The notes beneath the pieces were generated by a model. That model did no database searches and had not been told where the DNA came from. It worked only from the letters and a program-made list of their open reading frames with translations. Below are positions 8,570 through 18,595 of a stretch of DNA of 29,658 bases, one piece after another (position 1 is the first letter of the stretch; each line of letters begins with the position of its first letter). Source of the stretch: AB-137-C09 sp964458185 (GTDB lineage: Bacteria > Pseudomonadota > Zetaproteobacteria > Mariprofundales > Mariprofundaceae); the NCBI GenBank assembly GCA_964458185.1, contig CAYWFG010000023.1, positions 1 to 29,658 of the forward strand. The letters run 5' to 3'. Both the position numbers and the translations under genes were made by a program.

Positions 8570-9117
8570 TCAGTGTTTTCCAACAATAATTGCAGTTGCA
8601 CATAACCCGATGATGTATCTTGTTGCAATTTCATTTTTTTTACCACGATTTGCTGTTGATCCATGGCGAGTAAAAAACCTACGGCTTGTGCGTAAGGGAT
8701 TTTTTTCATCATCAGCCGCAAACGCTGCTTGCCATCCATGCCTGATTGCGGGCGCATTTGGGTGACGTATTGACGCACGCCTTGCGCATTGGCTAAGGCA
8801 TCCATTTGCGACAATAAACTTCCTGTTGCCGCTTGGGGCTTAGTGATTGCTTTTTGTTGTTGTAATAAGGCAGAAAACCGCTCGGCATCAACGGCTTGAA
8901 CGGTTAATGTTGCCACATGGGTTTGCAAAGCATCTTTTTTGTCTTGCAATGGCAAAACCACGCCAAACCATACCACTATGCAGGGCAGAAGAATCGCAGC
9001 GATTTTGATCATGCTCTGTTCACGCGCTTGCAATGCAGCATAGCGCGACCCCCATTCTTCTTGCAAGCTTGAGCCAAGCTTTACCCATTTATCATAAAAA
9101 GGTAATGTTATTGCCAT
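8566..9117 (-). CDS. gspM: Type II secretion system protein M
   Basis: GspM is a bitopic inner-membrane protein that pairs with GspL in the type II assembly platform. This copy (183 aa from the ATG) has a short cytoplasmic N-terminus (SSLQEEWGSRYAALQAREQ), one membrane helix (about 38-57, AAILLPCIVVWFGVVLPL), a coiled-coil-like stretch (DKKDALQTHVATLTVQAVDA) and a small ferredoxin-like periplasmic domain ending in VQLQLLLENTE. I chose the ATG at 9117 because GGAG lies 5 nt upstream; an in-frame GTG two codons earlier (9123) is less well placed. It overlaps gspL by 10 nt and gspN by 4 nt. Confidence 0.92.
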   Translation of the reverse strand: MAITLPFYDKWVKLGSSLQEEWGSRYAALQAREQSMIKIAAILLPCIVVWFGVVLPLQDKKDALQTHVATLTVQAVDAERFSALLQQQKAITKPQAATGSLLSQMDALANAQGVRQYVTQMRPQSGMDGKQRLRLMMKKIPYAQAVGFLLAMDQQQIVVKKMKLQQDTSSGYVQLQLLLENTE

Positions 9118-10388
9118 GTCCACTCCAAACGAAAAGCAATCTGTTTGCCAAGATTGGTATCAACAATGCGAACAGTATGTGCGATTTCTTTCGCTAAGGT
9201 CGCTTGTAATTGATTTAGGCTTTTTACATCATCGGTCTTACCTGCCAATTGCATTTTTCCACGTTGCAAGTTAAGTGACTTCATTTGCCATGGTTGTTGC
9301 TGATAGCTGCGTGAAATACCTTGTAAATCAGTCAGTAAATAGGATGTTGCTGCTGTTTTCCCTTGTTGCGTGGCTGCTTTGCGCAGTTGAGCCAAAGGAT
9401 CAAGCATCACTGTTTCATCAGGAAGCCCTTGATGAAAAGCGGTAATAATGCGTGATTCTGCATCATCTTGTTGTTGCTCAAGCCGTGAAATATCTATCAG
9501 TTGGGCGATAAAAAGTAGCATCAATACGCCAGCAGCCAGCACCCCACTGCGCAGCCATGGACGAAATGACTGCCAGCTTCCTTGCGCAGCCCAGCGTCCA
9601 CGACGAAAGTTAGGCGCATGGTGAGACTGTGATTCATTGTCCATCAGTGCGCGCAAGTTGGCATGGTAACGGGGAATGGATTCTTCTAACACTTCGCCTT
9701 GCCATGACCAATCAACGGCTTGAATATATGCCAAGGTTGTCGTATCAATATTGCCATTTAAGGCATGCGTGTTTGGCTCAAAGCCCATCGCTTGTAATGA
9801 TGCAGTGATTTGCAACCACATATCAGCATCAATAACGCCATTGATTCGTCGCATGCCATGCCAGCAACCTGCCAAAAATACCGCTAAAAAAATGCCATCG
9901 CTATCTTGCTCAAGAATTGCACCGTCATCATTGGCGCAAGACTGCAAACGATGCCACCCATCAACACCCAAATGCGTTAGGTGTTGCCAATGATCAGTAT
10001 CAGCCATTTGCTGACGGAGTGCTTCAGGAATACCAAAGACTAAGCCACGAATACCATCGTCAGAGGCAGAAAAATCCCAACATAACCACCATGTATTAGG
10101 ATCAACCCCAACGCGATCAGCCAATTCTTGTTGCAACATATCAGCATCCAACAAGTTCACCGAATGCAAAGGTAAATGCAGATTGCGTACCAACATAGAT
10201 TCCAATGGCAACAGTGCCATCGCACCATTCATCTGTGTATCGGCTAATGCCTCTGGACATGGCGGCAACAGCCCATCATGGTTATGATCGTCGGCTTGCA
10301 CCGCATCAACCATTAAACCATGCTTTGCCTCATACCAAGCGAGCGTATCACCATCCCAGTTCACATAGACTTGTGTATCGTCATTCAT
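9108..10388 (-). CDS. gspL: Type II secretion system protein L
   Basis: GspL anchors the GspE ATPase to the inner-membrane platform and partners GspM. The N-terminal two thirds is the cytoplasmic actin-like domain, which is the GspE-binding part in the family (for example LPLESMLVRNLHLPLHSVNL). One membrane helix follows (LAAGVLMLLFIAQLIDI, about residues 290-306), then a periplasmic domain with a helical linker and a ferredoxin-like fold (QPWQMKSLNLQRGKMQLAGK). I chose the ATG at 10388 (about 426 aa) because it forms an ATGA overlap with the gspK stop, matching the other junctions. An in-frame ATG at 10415 would add nine residues and lacks a better ribosome site. It overlaps gspM by 10 nt. 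Confidence 0.92.
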   Translation of the reverse strand: MNDDTQVYVNWDGDTLAWYEAKHGLMVDAVQADDHNHDGLLPPCPEALADTQMNGAMALLPLESMLVRNLHLPLHSVNLLDADMLQQELADRVGVDPNTWWLCWDFSASDDGIRGLVFGIPEALRQQMADTDHWQHLTHLGVDGWHRLQSCANDDGAILEQDSDGIFLAVFLAGCWHGMRRINGVIDADMWLQITASLQAMGFEPNTHALNGNIDTTTLAYIQAVDWSWQGEVLEESIPRYHANLRALMDNESQSHHAPNFRRGRWAAQGSWQSFRPWLRSGVLAAGVLMLLFIAQLIDISRLEQQQDDAESRIITAFHQGLPDETVMLDPLAQLRKAATQQGKTAATSYLLTDLQGISRSYQQQPWQMKSLNLQRGKMQLAGKTDDVKSLNQLQATLAKEIAHTVRIVDTNLGKQIAFRLEWTWQ

Positions 10389-11311
10389 GGTTGCCAAATG
10401 ATTCGTTCCCGCCATACCAAGTGTAATCGTCCTGCTTTTCGTGCCAACAAATAATCTTCCTTCCAGTTAACATGACCAAAACTCGCTTGTGCATGCAAAA
10501 AAAACATATCACTGCTCACACTTAAGCGTGCCATATCTCCTCCCGCTGCCCATGGTTGGTTATGGATTGTTGTCATATCTTTATAGGGTCTCGCTTCTAT
10601 CATCGCATCGGCATCGGCATCGGTCATGGTGGGGAATAGCATTTGCAATACCATCTTGTTAGCCGTGTTGATATTCACCAGTGTTTTTACGCCTGCATAA
10701 ACAGGGCGAACGGTAACAATATTTTTTAACGCTTGTACTGTTTTGGCATCAAAACCTATCACCATGCGTAATTCATCCCAGCGATCTAAGCGGGCGTTTT
10801 TAATGGTGTAAGCACGATCATAATAACCATCAGCCTCAATGCCGCCTGCAACAAAGGGACGGCTATCAACATCCATCCAATCGACCAATGCACCAACGAG
10901 ATTGGCATCTAAGTTTAACAACGTAAACAAGCGTTGAACTTGAACTACCGAATACGGGTCGGCAACGCCTTGATCATTCACCAAATCATTGAGGTTAAAA
11001 AAACGATTGGTATCTTCTAATTGCCCCATTACCAGCCCTTCATCCAGTGGGAATGGGGTTGCAGGCATCGCCCAATCTTCTTCCAAACTATCTATTTGAG
11101 TGTTTTTGGCATCCTCTTCTAATGCCAACTTGGTTAATTTAAGTGCCGATAAACAAGCCAATTCAGCGCGGATAGATAATTGTGCATTATCGGCACGGCG
11201 TAGCGACAACATATCTTCGTAAGCAGCACTGGCTGCCCAGCCAGCAACAATAGCAACAAGCCCAAGTACAATCAGTAATGCTGCGCCGCGTTCGTTGTGT
11301 GCCGTGGTCAC
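10385..11311 (-). CDS. gspK: Type II secretion minor pseudopilin K
   Basis: GspK is the large minor pseudopilin that caps the pseudopilus tip with GspI and GspJ. After a short leader ending NERG comes the hydrophobic pilin helix AALLIVLGLVAIVAGWAAS. The usual Glu at +5 is absent, which is characteristic of GspK. The large globular part includes DTNRFFNLNDLV, LLNLDANLVGALVDWMDVDS and the helix-hairpin-helix-like VNINTANKMVLQMLFP, all family hallmarks. I chose the GTG at 11311 (about 308 aa) because it makes a GTGA overlap with the gspJ stop. A longer in-frame ATG at 11341 would give an atypical leader. The asymmetric hairpin region and length match the family. Confidence 0.93.
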   Translation of the reverse strand: MTTAHNERGAALLIVLGLVAIVAGWAASAAYEDMLSLRRADNAQLSIRAELACLSALKLTKLALEEDAKNTQIDSLEEDWAMPATPFPLDEGLVMGQLEDTNRFFNLNDLVNDQGVADPYSVVQVQRLFTLLNLDANLVGALVDWMDVDSRPFVAGGIEADGYYDRAYTIKNARLDRWDELRMVIGFDAKTVQALKNIVTVRPVYAGVKTLVNINTANKMVLQMLFPTMTDADADAMIEARPYKDMTTIHNQPWAAGGDMARLSVSSDMFFLHAQASFGHVNWKEDYLLARKAGRLHLVWRERIIWQP

Positions 11312-11883
11312 AACAATGCCGCAGGGGTAGGCAATAGCCACATAGATTCTTGCCCATCGCCATTACGCAGGTGAATGCGAATGGCTTTAGGCCAGATAAA
11401 CACCCCAGTTTTGCTCCAACGTCGAACCCACGTTCCCGAAGGCTCAAAGACCTCTACTTCAAACGATTCAGCTTTACCCAGCACCATTTGCTGTGCCTTT
11501 GTTTGAGGATCTGCCCATAATAATGTTGATTCACGCAATAAAACACCACGTTCTTCATCAATATGGTAATACACTTGAGTCATACCCATGCGCCCTGGTT
11601 CGCGCACCAGCAACCATAATTCATCAAAGTAGGCATCACCACGGGCATCACTCGCCATGCGCAACGGGCGACTGTTTTTTATGGTGCTTTGGCTCATCAT
11701 ACCACAATCGGTACGCAAGCTGCGACCGCTCCAACCCGCTTCTTCTTGCGCATCGCGAACCGCTTGTAAGCGAAGAAATCCCTCACCTGCCACGCCCAAC
11801 ACCCCATAACTAATCGCCGCGATCATGCTTAACACAGCCACTGCCATCAATACTTCGATCAAGGTGAAGCCCTTCGTATTCAC
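11308..11883 (-). CDS. gspJ: Type II secretion minor pseudopilin J
   Basis: GspJ is a minor pseudopilin of the tip complex. The 191 aa protein opens with MNTKG then FTLIEVLMAVAVLSM, a textbook prepilin peptidase site: Gly at -1, Phe at +1, Glu at +5. The mature domain contains SGRSLRTDCGMMSQ, DELWLLVREP and YYHIDEERGVLLRES, matching GspJ, in which a Tyr-x-Leu/Ile strand pair and ERGVLLR-type segment recur. The start is GTG at 11883, forming a GTGA overlap with the gspI stop. The C-terminus overlaps gspK by 4 nt. Confidence 0.93.
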   Translation of the reverse strand: MNTKGFTLIEVLMAVAVLSMIAAISYGVLGVAGEGFLRLQAVRDAQEEAGWSGRSLRTDCGMMSQSTIKNSRPLRMASDARGDAYFDELWLLVREPGRMGMTQVYYHIDEERGVLLRESTLLWADPQTKAQQMVLGKAESFEVEVFEPSGTWVRRWSKTGVFIWPKAIRIHLRNGDGQESMWLLPTPAALL

Positions 11884-12224
11884 GGCAGAACCAAGAAAAC
11901 AAACAATTCAACCTCAGGCTCACCTTCAGTTGTCACCGACACATTGCGACGAACAAAACGCTCTAATTCGGTTTTTTCTGTCCATGATCGCCAATGAAAT
12001 GTTTTTCCTTGCCATTCGACATTGCCGCTACGGTCATCACTGCTGACGCTCGGCTGTAATAATTCTTCTGCCAATCTATTTTGTGCGACAGAAATAGCAG
12101 CGCGTTGTTCTATTAATGTGCGCTGTATATCTGACGATGCCCCTAATCGTCCAATCAGAGCCATCAACGCAAAGGCGGCAATACTTAATGCCACCAAGAC
12201 TTCGATCAGTGTAAAGCCACGCAT
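11880..12224 (-). CDS. gspI: Type II secretion minor pseudopilin I
   Basis: GspI is the minor pseudopilin thought to nucleate the tip complex with GspJ and GspK. The 114 aa protein begins with the very short leader MRG before FTLIEVLVALSIAAFALMAL, with Glu at +5. It then shows the family feature IEQRAAISVAQNRLAEELL and a small domain with GKTFHWRSW. Size and motif order fit GspI well. The ATG overlaps the gspH stop by one base (TAATG), and the stop overlaps the gspJ GTG, so the four pseudopilin genes are tightly coupled. Confidence 0.93.
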   Translation of the reverse strand: MRGFTLIEVLVALSIAAFALMALIGRLGASSDIQRTLIEQRAAISVAQNRLAEELLQPSVSSDDRSGNVEWQGKTFHWRSWTEKTELERFVRRNVSVTTEGEPEVELFVFLVLP

Positions 12225-12751
12225 TACAATGGTTTCATCACGCGAATGCCACCCACGCCAGCATCAATACGAATGGTTAAAGGGTTGCCTTTGCTACCTG
12301 CTTTGAGCGTCATTTCGCCTGCTGTTACTGATCCATCAGGCCAAAATAAAAAACGGGCTAATGCAGGAGGCATATTGTTTTGTTCGCCGTTATTGTTTTG
12401 GTCATTGATCATGATGCCAGCATCACCATCTAATTGTGCCTTGGTAATCAATACGGGCGAGCCTAACGTGTAAGCCTGTAATAAAGCGTTGGCAAGGGGT
12501 TGCCATTTTTTTTCTTGATCGGGCGCATAAAATGTTAAGTGGTCATGGTAGACACGAAGCTGAATAGGCATCCCCGATAATTGTGATTCTTCACCCACCA
12601 TGCGCAACATTTTTTGTAATTGACGCGCTTCGCTTGCTGCTGTGCTACCAGCTGCTGAAAAAAAAGAAGGTGCAATCAATGCTGAAATGACTGCCATCAT
12701 GGTCAATACCAAAAGGATTTCAATCAGTGTAAAACCATTGTTTTTTTTCAT
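12224..12751 (-). CDS. gspH: Type II secretion minor pseudopilin H
   Basis: GspH is the minor pseudopilin linking the tip complex to the main GspG pilin. From the ATG at 12751 the protein is about 175 aa with leader MKKNNG before FTLIEILLVLTMMAVISAL (Glu at +5). The family region SEARQLQKMLRMVGEESQLSG follows, then a beta-rich globular domain with FLFWPDGSVTAGEMTL. A longer reading from 12787 would run over the acyltransferase stop and give an unusual leader; GGTGG upstream of 12751 also favours the shorter form. It is the first gsp gene here, 4 nt below the acyltransferase. GspG, normally just upstream, is missing from this position. Confidence 0.92.
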   Translation of the reverse strand: MKKNNGFTLIEILLVLTMMAVISALIAPSFFSAAGSTAASEARQLQKMLRMVGEESQLSGMPIQLRVYHDHLTFYAPDQEKKWQPLANALLQAYTLGSPVLITKAQLDGDAGIMINDQNNNGEQNNMPPALARFLFWPDGSVTAGEMTLKAGSKGNPLTIRIDAGVGGIRVMKPL

Positions 12752-12755
12752 ACTA

Positions 12756-13472
12756 CTAGCCACCGAGTTCACGGGTGTGTAATTCAATATCGTGTTCTAA
12801 TTGTTGCAATAGCTCTTTGCGTGGACGCAGCGCTACTTCTTTGGCTGGGATCATGGGTAAAAAGCGCATGCGAACCACACCAGGGGTTTTGATATAACTG
12901 CGTTTACCCCAGCACGACCCTGTGTTATGTGCCAATGGCAAAATGCCCACCGATGACTTTTGTGCCAACATGATGCCCCCTGCCTTGTATTTTTCAGGGT
13001 GACCCACAGCGGCTCTCGTTCCTTCAGGGAAAATGACGACCCAGCGACCATCTTTCAAAAACTGTTGACCTTGGCTATTGATTGATTTTAATGCTTGGCG
13101 TGGGTTAGAAAAATCAACAGAAATAGCATCAACAATACGCAACGCCCAGCCAAAAACTGGGATATGAAACAACTCTTTTTTTAACACCCAGACATAAGGT
13201 GGCAATAACAAAGGCATGATAATGGTTTCTAAGGCAGATTGATGTTTCGCCATCACCACACAGGGAACATCCGTTAGATGCTCAGTTCCTTCTATTTCGA
13301 CACGAATACCGCAGCATACTTTAGCCAGCCATAGCACAGCACGAGACCATCTTCGTGCCCAAATCCATGATGCAGAAAACCCTAGCGGGCGAGAAATAAT
13401 GAGCAGTAAAGAACAAAATGCGGTGATGGTAAAGAAAGAAATATTAAATAGGGTAGATCGAATAAATAGCAT
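12756..13472 (-). CDS. plsC: 1-acyl-sn-glycerol-3-phosphate acyltransferase (PlsC/AGPAT type)
   Basis: This enzyme class transfers an acyl chain to lysophosphatidic acid to make phosphatidic acid at the inner membrane. The 238 aa protein has an N-terminal membrane helix (about 9-30) and the acyltransferase motifs. Motif I is KHQSALE at 76-82, where the usual His-x4-Asp is His77-x4-Glu82, a variant I associate with KHQSAWET-type proteobacterial enzymes. Motif III is FPEGTR at 148-153, followed by KAGGIMLAQ. The family also includes lyso-ornithine-lipid and other lysophospholipid acyltransferases, so substrate is inferred. It lies 4 nt upstream of gspH and may share its transcript. Confidence 0.88.
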   Translation of the reverse strand: MLFIRSTLFNISFFTITAFCSLLLIISRPLGFSASWIWARRWSRAVLWLAKVCCGIRVEIEGTEHLTDVPCVVMAKHQSALETIIMPLLLPPYVWVLKKELFHIPVFGWALRIVDAISVDFSNPRQALKSINSQGQQFLKDGRWVVIFPEGTRAAVGHPEKYKAGGIMLAQKSSVGILPLAHNTGSCWGKRSYIKTPGVVRMRFLPMIPAKEVALRPRKELLQQLEHDIELHTRELGG

Positions 13473-13504
13473 GCGGTATTACACTCCAAAAGAGTAAATG
13501 AACG

Positions 13505-14137
13505 TTACAAACCTCGAATACGGTTAATGATCCGTTGAACAAAACCAAATTGCTTGTTTTTATTGATTGCTGTAGAAGCAATTGTTTTATTTTCAGTTTT
13601 TATTTGACTCATCATTCCAAGTAAATAGTTGAAGGTTAAAATGCGAACCCTATGCAGCAGCAAAGAGTTAGATGAGTCATTGTTTAATAAGAAATAGGCA
13701 GGCGTAAACCCTTCGATAGCCAATGACTGTTGATAAAAAAGGTTGTAACTAATATCGGTTAAAAAACTATCGAAGTGAATATCAATCAAGGACACCCGTA
13801 CTTGAGGTAATTTAGAAAACATAACGCTAATCGCATGCAGATCGGGTTCTGCCCAAGAGACATGGTTGATGGCATGCTTGATTGCTTCAATGGAGGGCGT
13901 TGTATTGAGCTTCAATGCGCTGTCATGCCATTCAGTGATCAGCATAGCAGAAGATAAAAATTGAATCAGTTGTTGATAATTATCGCTACAATCAATACCA
14001 CCCCTTTCAATAAATAATTTTCCATGACAATCATCAGCCGTATGGTAACGAATCATTCCAGACTTTTTAAGCACAATAGCTTTACGTAACATACTAAAAT
14101 GTTTGTGGTTTGGCTTATGGCTTACAGTATCCTTCAT
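13505..14137 (-). CDS. Hypothetical protein, possible DUF4388/PATAN-like N-terminus
   Basis: I do not recognise this 210 aa protein. It has no signal peptide or membrane helix. Residues about 27-52 (SGMIRYHTADDCHGKLFIER then GGIDCSD) have the look of the DUF4388 (PATAN) motif, in which a short strand, a Gly-x-Leu-x-Phe and a Gly-x-Ile/Leu-x-x-Ala turn recur; this is a weak resemblance only. The middle (SWAEPDLHAISVMFSKLPQV) and the C-terminal helix ending NRIRGL show no catalytic signature. GGGA upstream supports the ATG at 14137. It sits between fbp and plsC on the same strand with short gaps, so it may be co-transcribed. Confidence 0.65.
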   Translation of the reverse strand: MKDTVSHKPNHKHFSMLRKAIVLKKSGMIRYHTADDCHGKLFIERGGIDCSDNYQQLIQFLSSAMLITEWHDSALKLNTTPSIEAIKHAINHVSWAEPDLHAISVMFSKLPQVRVSLIDIHFDSFLTDISYNLFYQQSLAIEGFTPAYFLLNNDSSNSLLLHRVRILTFNYLLGMMSQIKTENKTIASTAINKNKQFGFVQRIINRIRGL

Positions 14138-14183
14138 GATTCGTCCCTTTTATTTATTCATGGCTTTATTGATAATATATAAA

Positions 14184-15131
14184 CTAGCCTAACAAACTAT
14201 CAACAGCTTGCATCGAACCAAAATAAACAGGCACACGTTGATGCAGACCTTCAGGTTGAACATCAAGCACATGCTCACCTTTAGACAATGATTTTCCACC
14301 TGCTTGTTCCATCAAAAAACCCATCGGAATCGCTTCGTACAATAAACGCAATTTACCATTAGTGTTTTTGCTGTCAGCAGGGTACAAGAAAATTCCGCCT
14401 TTGAGTAAGGTGCGGTGCATATCGGCAACCATTGCTCCGACGTAACGCATGCCCAGCCCCGTTTCTTTTTTCATGTTTTGCAATCGTTCGCCCATGCCAT
14501 CCAACCATTTATCGGCATTGGCTTCGTTGACAGAGTAATAACCACCTGTAGCAGGTATTGTCATATTACCATGGCTTAGTTCAAACCGTGCCGAAGCAGG
14601 GTTGTAGGTGTAACCATCAACACCATTGCCAACCGAACAAACAAGCATCGTGGCAGGACCATACAATACATAACCTGCAGCAATGACTTCACGCCCTGAT
14701 TGTAAAGTATCTTCAACAACAGGGGTTTCATTATTCGCAGATTTTCGTTTGACGATAGAAAAAATAGTACCAACGGGACCATCAACATCTAAGTTGGAAG
14801 AGCCATCTAGCGGGTCAACCAGCACCACATAATCAGCACCTGCATATTCAGAGATCACCAATAGTTCTTCTTGCTCTTCAGAACCAACGGCACAAATATG
14901 ACCCGTGGCTCGCATTTCTTCTAAAAAAATATCATCCGATAAAATGTCTAACTTTTGTTGTTGTTCACCTTGAACGTTTTCAGCACCCGCTTCACCCAGC
15001 GCGCCGCGAAAAACAGCACCGCGTAGTAATGCAGCGATTTCGATCGCGGCACGACCAACGCCTTGAATAATTGGCATCATGGCAGCACCATGTTTACCTT
15101 GATGGGCAATGTGATTCAGTGTTAATGGCAT
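14184..15131 (-). CDS. fbp: Fructose-1,6-bisphosphatase class I
   Basis: Fbp hydrolyses fructose 1,6-bisphosphate to fructose 6-phosphate in gluconeogenesis, and in the Calvin cycle of autotrophs. The 315 aa protein carries class I signatures: metal-binding SEEQEE (about 84-89), DPLDGSSNLDVDGPVGTIF (about 106-124), and the substrate region LLYEAIPMGFLMEQAGGKS near the C-terminus. The length is close to the usual 330 aa. AGGAG lies 7 nt upstream of the ATG. The gene begins about 14 nt after the RNase E stop. No other Calvin-cycle gene is in the window, so autotrophy cannot be inferred from it. Confidence 0.97.
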   Translation of the reverse strand: MPLTLNHIAHQGKHGAAMMPIIQGVGRAAIEIAALLRGAVFRGALGEAGAENVQGEQQQKLDILSDDIFLEEMRATGHICAVGSEEQEELLVISEYAGADYVVLVDPLDGSSNLDVDGPVGTIFSIVKRKSANNETPVVEDTLQSGREVIAAGYVLYGPATMLVCSVGNGVDGYTYNPASARFELSHGNMTIPATGGYYSVNEANADKWLDGMGERLQNMKKETGLGMRYVGAMVADMHRTLLKGGIFLYPADSKNTNGKLRLLYEAIPMGFLMEQAGGKSLSKGEHVLDVQPEGLHQRVPVYFGSMQAVDSLLG

Positions 15132-15145
15132 AGTGTTCTCCTGTA

Positions 15146-17098
<1,953 letters not shown>

Positions 17099-17629
17099 GG
17101 CACATCCTAGCGTGCCGTTTGCGGTATGAGCAATGGTATGCATGCTTGCATCAAACATTACAATAATGTGTCAATCACGGCAGTAGTTTGTGACTGCATG
17201 CCATGAACCATTAAAAGCCAACTGTTTTATATTTTATTTGTACCAAGTGATCGGTCTCTTGGTTTGTTTGGGGGGCATGAAAAAAACAGTCCCCATTATT
17301 GCTACCCAACTTGGTTTATTGAAGTAAGGCAGTATCATAACTTTTCATATCACAGTTTGCTCCGCTTGCTACCGCAAACGGATATTTAATTCAGCTCAAC
17401 ACTGCACATCGTGGCAATAACATGGATGCCAGTGGAACTGTAAAAGCAATAGACGGAAAAGCGCGTAGTGTGGTGTAAAATCACGATAACGTGAGGGCAA
17501 AAGCTTTAGACCAATCAACGCAACACTGCGAAACACCCTTGATGCTGGCAAAGCCAGTGTTTTCGTCGCAGGGTTCTCCATTCAATATTGCTTTTTTGAA
17601 TGTCGGCAAGCTAACGTAAGGGGGGTTCC
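17099..17629. promoter_or_regulatory. Long rne/rluC divergent intergenic region, probable structured rne leader
   Basis: This 531 nt stretch without a convincing gene lies between the divergent rne and rluC starts. In E. coli the same gene pair is also divergent, and the long rne leader folds to let RNase E control its own mRNA. Structure seen here: a perfect 12-nt inverted repeat between 17115-17126 and 17370-17381; a local hairpin using the same bases (GTTTGC 17355-17360 with GCAAAC 17374-17379); a hairpin with GCAGT/ACTGC arms at about 17181-17198; and a bulged stem at 17526-17571. A minus-strand open frame of 61 codons (17396-17581) looks like chance. Promoters for both genes must lie here, but I cannot place them. 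Confidence 0.55.
17526..17571. other. Bulged three-part inverted repeat
   Basis: Nested arms pair across this 46 nt: CTGCG with CGCAG (outer), AAACAC with GTGTTT (middle) and CTGGC with GCCAG around an AAA loop (inner), with bulges between. The last G of GCCAG is shared with the middle arm. There is no T-tract, so it is not a typical terminator. It could fold in either the rne leader or the rluC leader. Confidence 0.5.
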
Positions 17630-18595
17630 TTGGCAAACAATGATCATAGCCAAGCATATATTTTTATTGATGAAAATGAAGATAACAGTCGATTAGATAG
17701 GGTTTTGTTGCGCCAGACTGGTGGCGCACAACGCAGTTTAATGATGCGTCTGATTCGCAAGGGAAATATTCGCCTTAATGGCAAGCGCACACAGGCAGCA
17801 GAGCGCGTAAGCATTGGCGATAAAATTTTTATTCCTGCTTCGTTGCGTACACAGCCAAGTGATGCACCAACACCAAGCCCTGCTATCAATAATATACCTG
17901 ATATTTTGCTTGAAGATGAATCATTATTGATACTCAACAAACCCGCAGGGATGGTGGTTCATGGTGGTAGTGGGCATCAGTTTGGCTTGATTGAACAGCT
18001 AAAGTCACACTATCAATCTGAAGATTTGCGACTGGCACATCGATTGGATCGAGATACCAGTGGCTGCCTTGTTTTAGCCAAACAATTGCCTGCTTTGCGT
18101 CATCTGACAGAGCAGTTCCGTTTACATACTGCAAAAAAAACATACTTTGCTTGGGTTGCTGGTCATTTAATAGTCAGCGCGGGAACGATTAGATCAAACC
18201 TTTGCAAAGGTGTATTGCAAGGCGGAGAGCGTATGGTTGTTAATGATGCCCATGGTAAGGAATCGGAGACGGGTTTTCAGACAATTTTGCATGCATCATG
18301 GCAAGATTGGCCAGTTTCATTGCTAGCATTGCAACCCCACAGTGGGCGAACGCATCAATTGCGGGTGCACATGCAGCAAGAGGGGCATGCTATCCTTGGT
18401 GATCCCAAGTACGCCAATCAGGCGGAACTTGCCGCTTACCGTGAGCGTGGTGGACGCGGTCTAGCACTCCATGCTTGGCGCATTCGTTTGACCCACCCTT
18501 ACCGTAAACATGCGATTGAAGTTCGCGCACCATGGCCCCCATCGTGGTCAGTGATTACATCCGCATTGAAATTTCCGCATCATGAACGGCGTTAA
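17630..18595 (+). CDS. rluC: 23S rRNA pseudouridine synthase, RluC/RluD family
   Basis: RluC converts uridines 955, 2504 and 2580 of 23S rRNA to pseudouridine in E. coli. The 321 aa protein has an N-terminal S4 RNA-binding domain (about 19-80, RLDRVLLRQTGGAQRSLMMR) and the RluA-family catalytic domain. HRLDRDTSG at 137-145 carries the catalytic Asp140, preceded by LNKPAGMVVHGG and followed by LQPHSGRTHQLRVHM and LGDPKYA. The start is an unusual TTG at 17630, supported by a strong AAGGGGGG site 4 nt upstream. Divergence from the RNase E gene supports RluC rather than RluD. The end overlaps the convergent YcgN-like gene by 41 bp. Confidence 0.92.
   Translation: MANNDHSQAYIFIDENEDNSRLDRVLLRQTGGAQRSLMMRLIRKGNIRLNGKRTQAAERVSIGDKIFIPASLRTQPSDAPTPSPAINNIPDILLEDESLLILNKPAGMVVHGGSGHQFGLIEQLKSHYQSEDLRLAHRLDRDTSGCLVLAKQLPALRHLTEQFRLHTAKKTYFAWVAGHLIVSAGTIRSNLCKGVLQGGERMVVNDAHGKESETGFQTILHASWQDWPVSLLALQPHSGRTHQLRVHMQQEGHAILGDPKYANQAELAAYRERGGRGLALHAWRIRLTHPYRKHAIEVRAPWPPSWSVITSALKFPHHERR

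Noticed and set aside
17396..17581. Minus-strand 61-codon open frame in the rne/rluC gap
   Set aside because: It starts in the bulged inverted repeat, lacks a ribosome site and resembles no family I know. A structured leader explains the region better.
17159..17629. tmRNA, RNase P RNA, 6S or SRP RNA in the long gap
   Set aside because: I looked for the conserved cores of these RNAs on both strands and did not find them.
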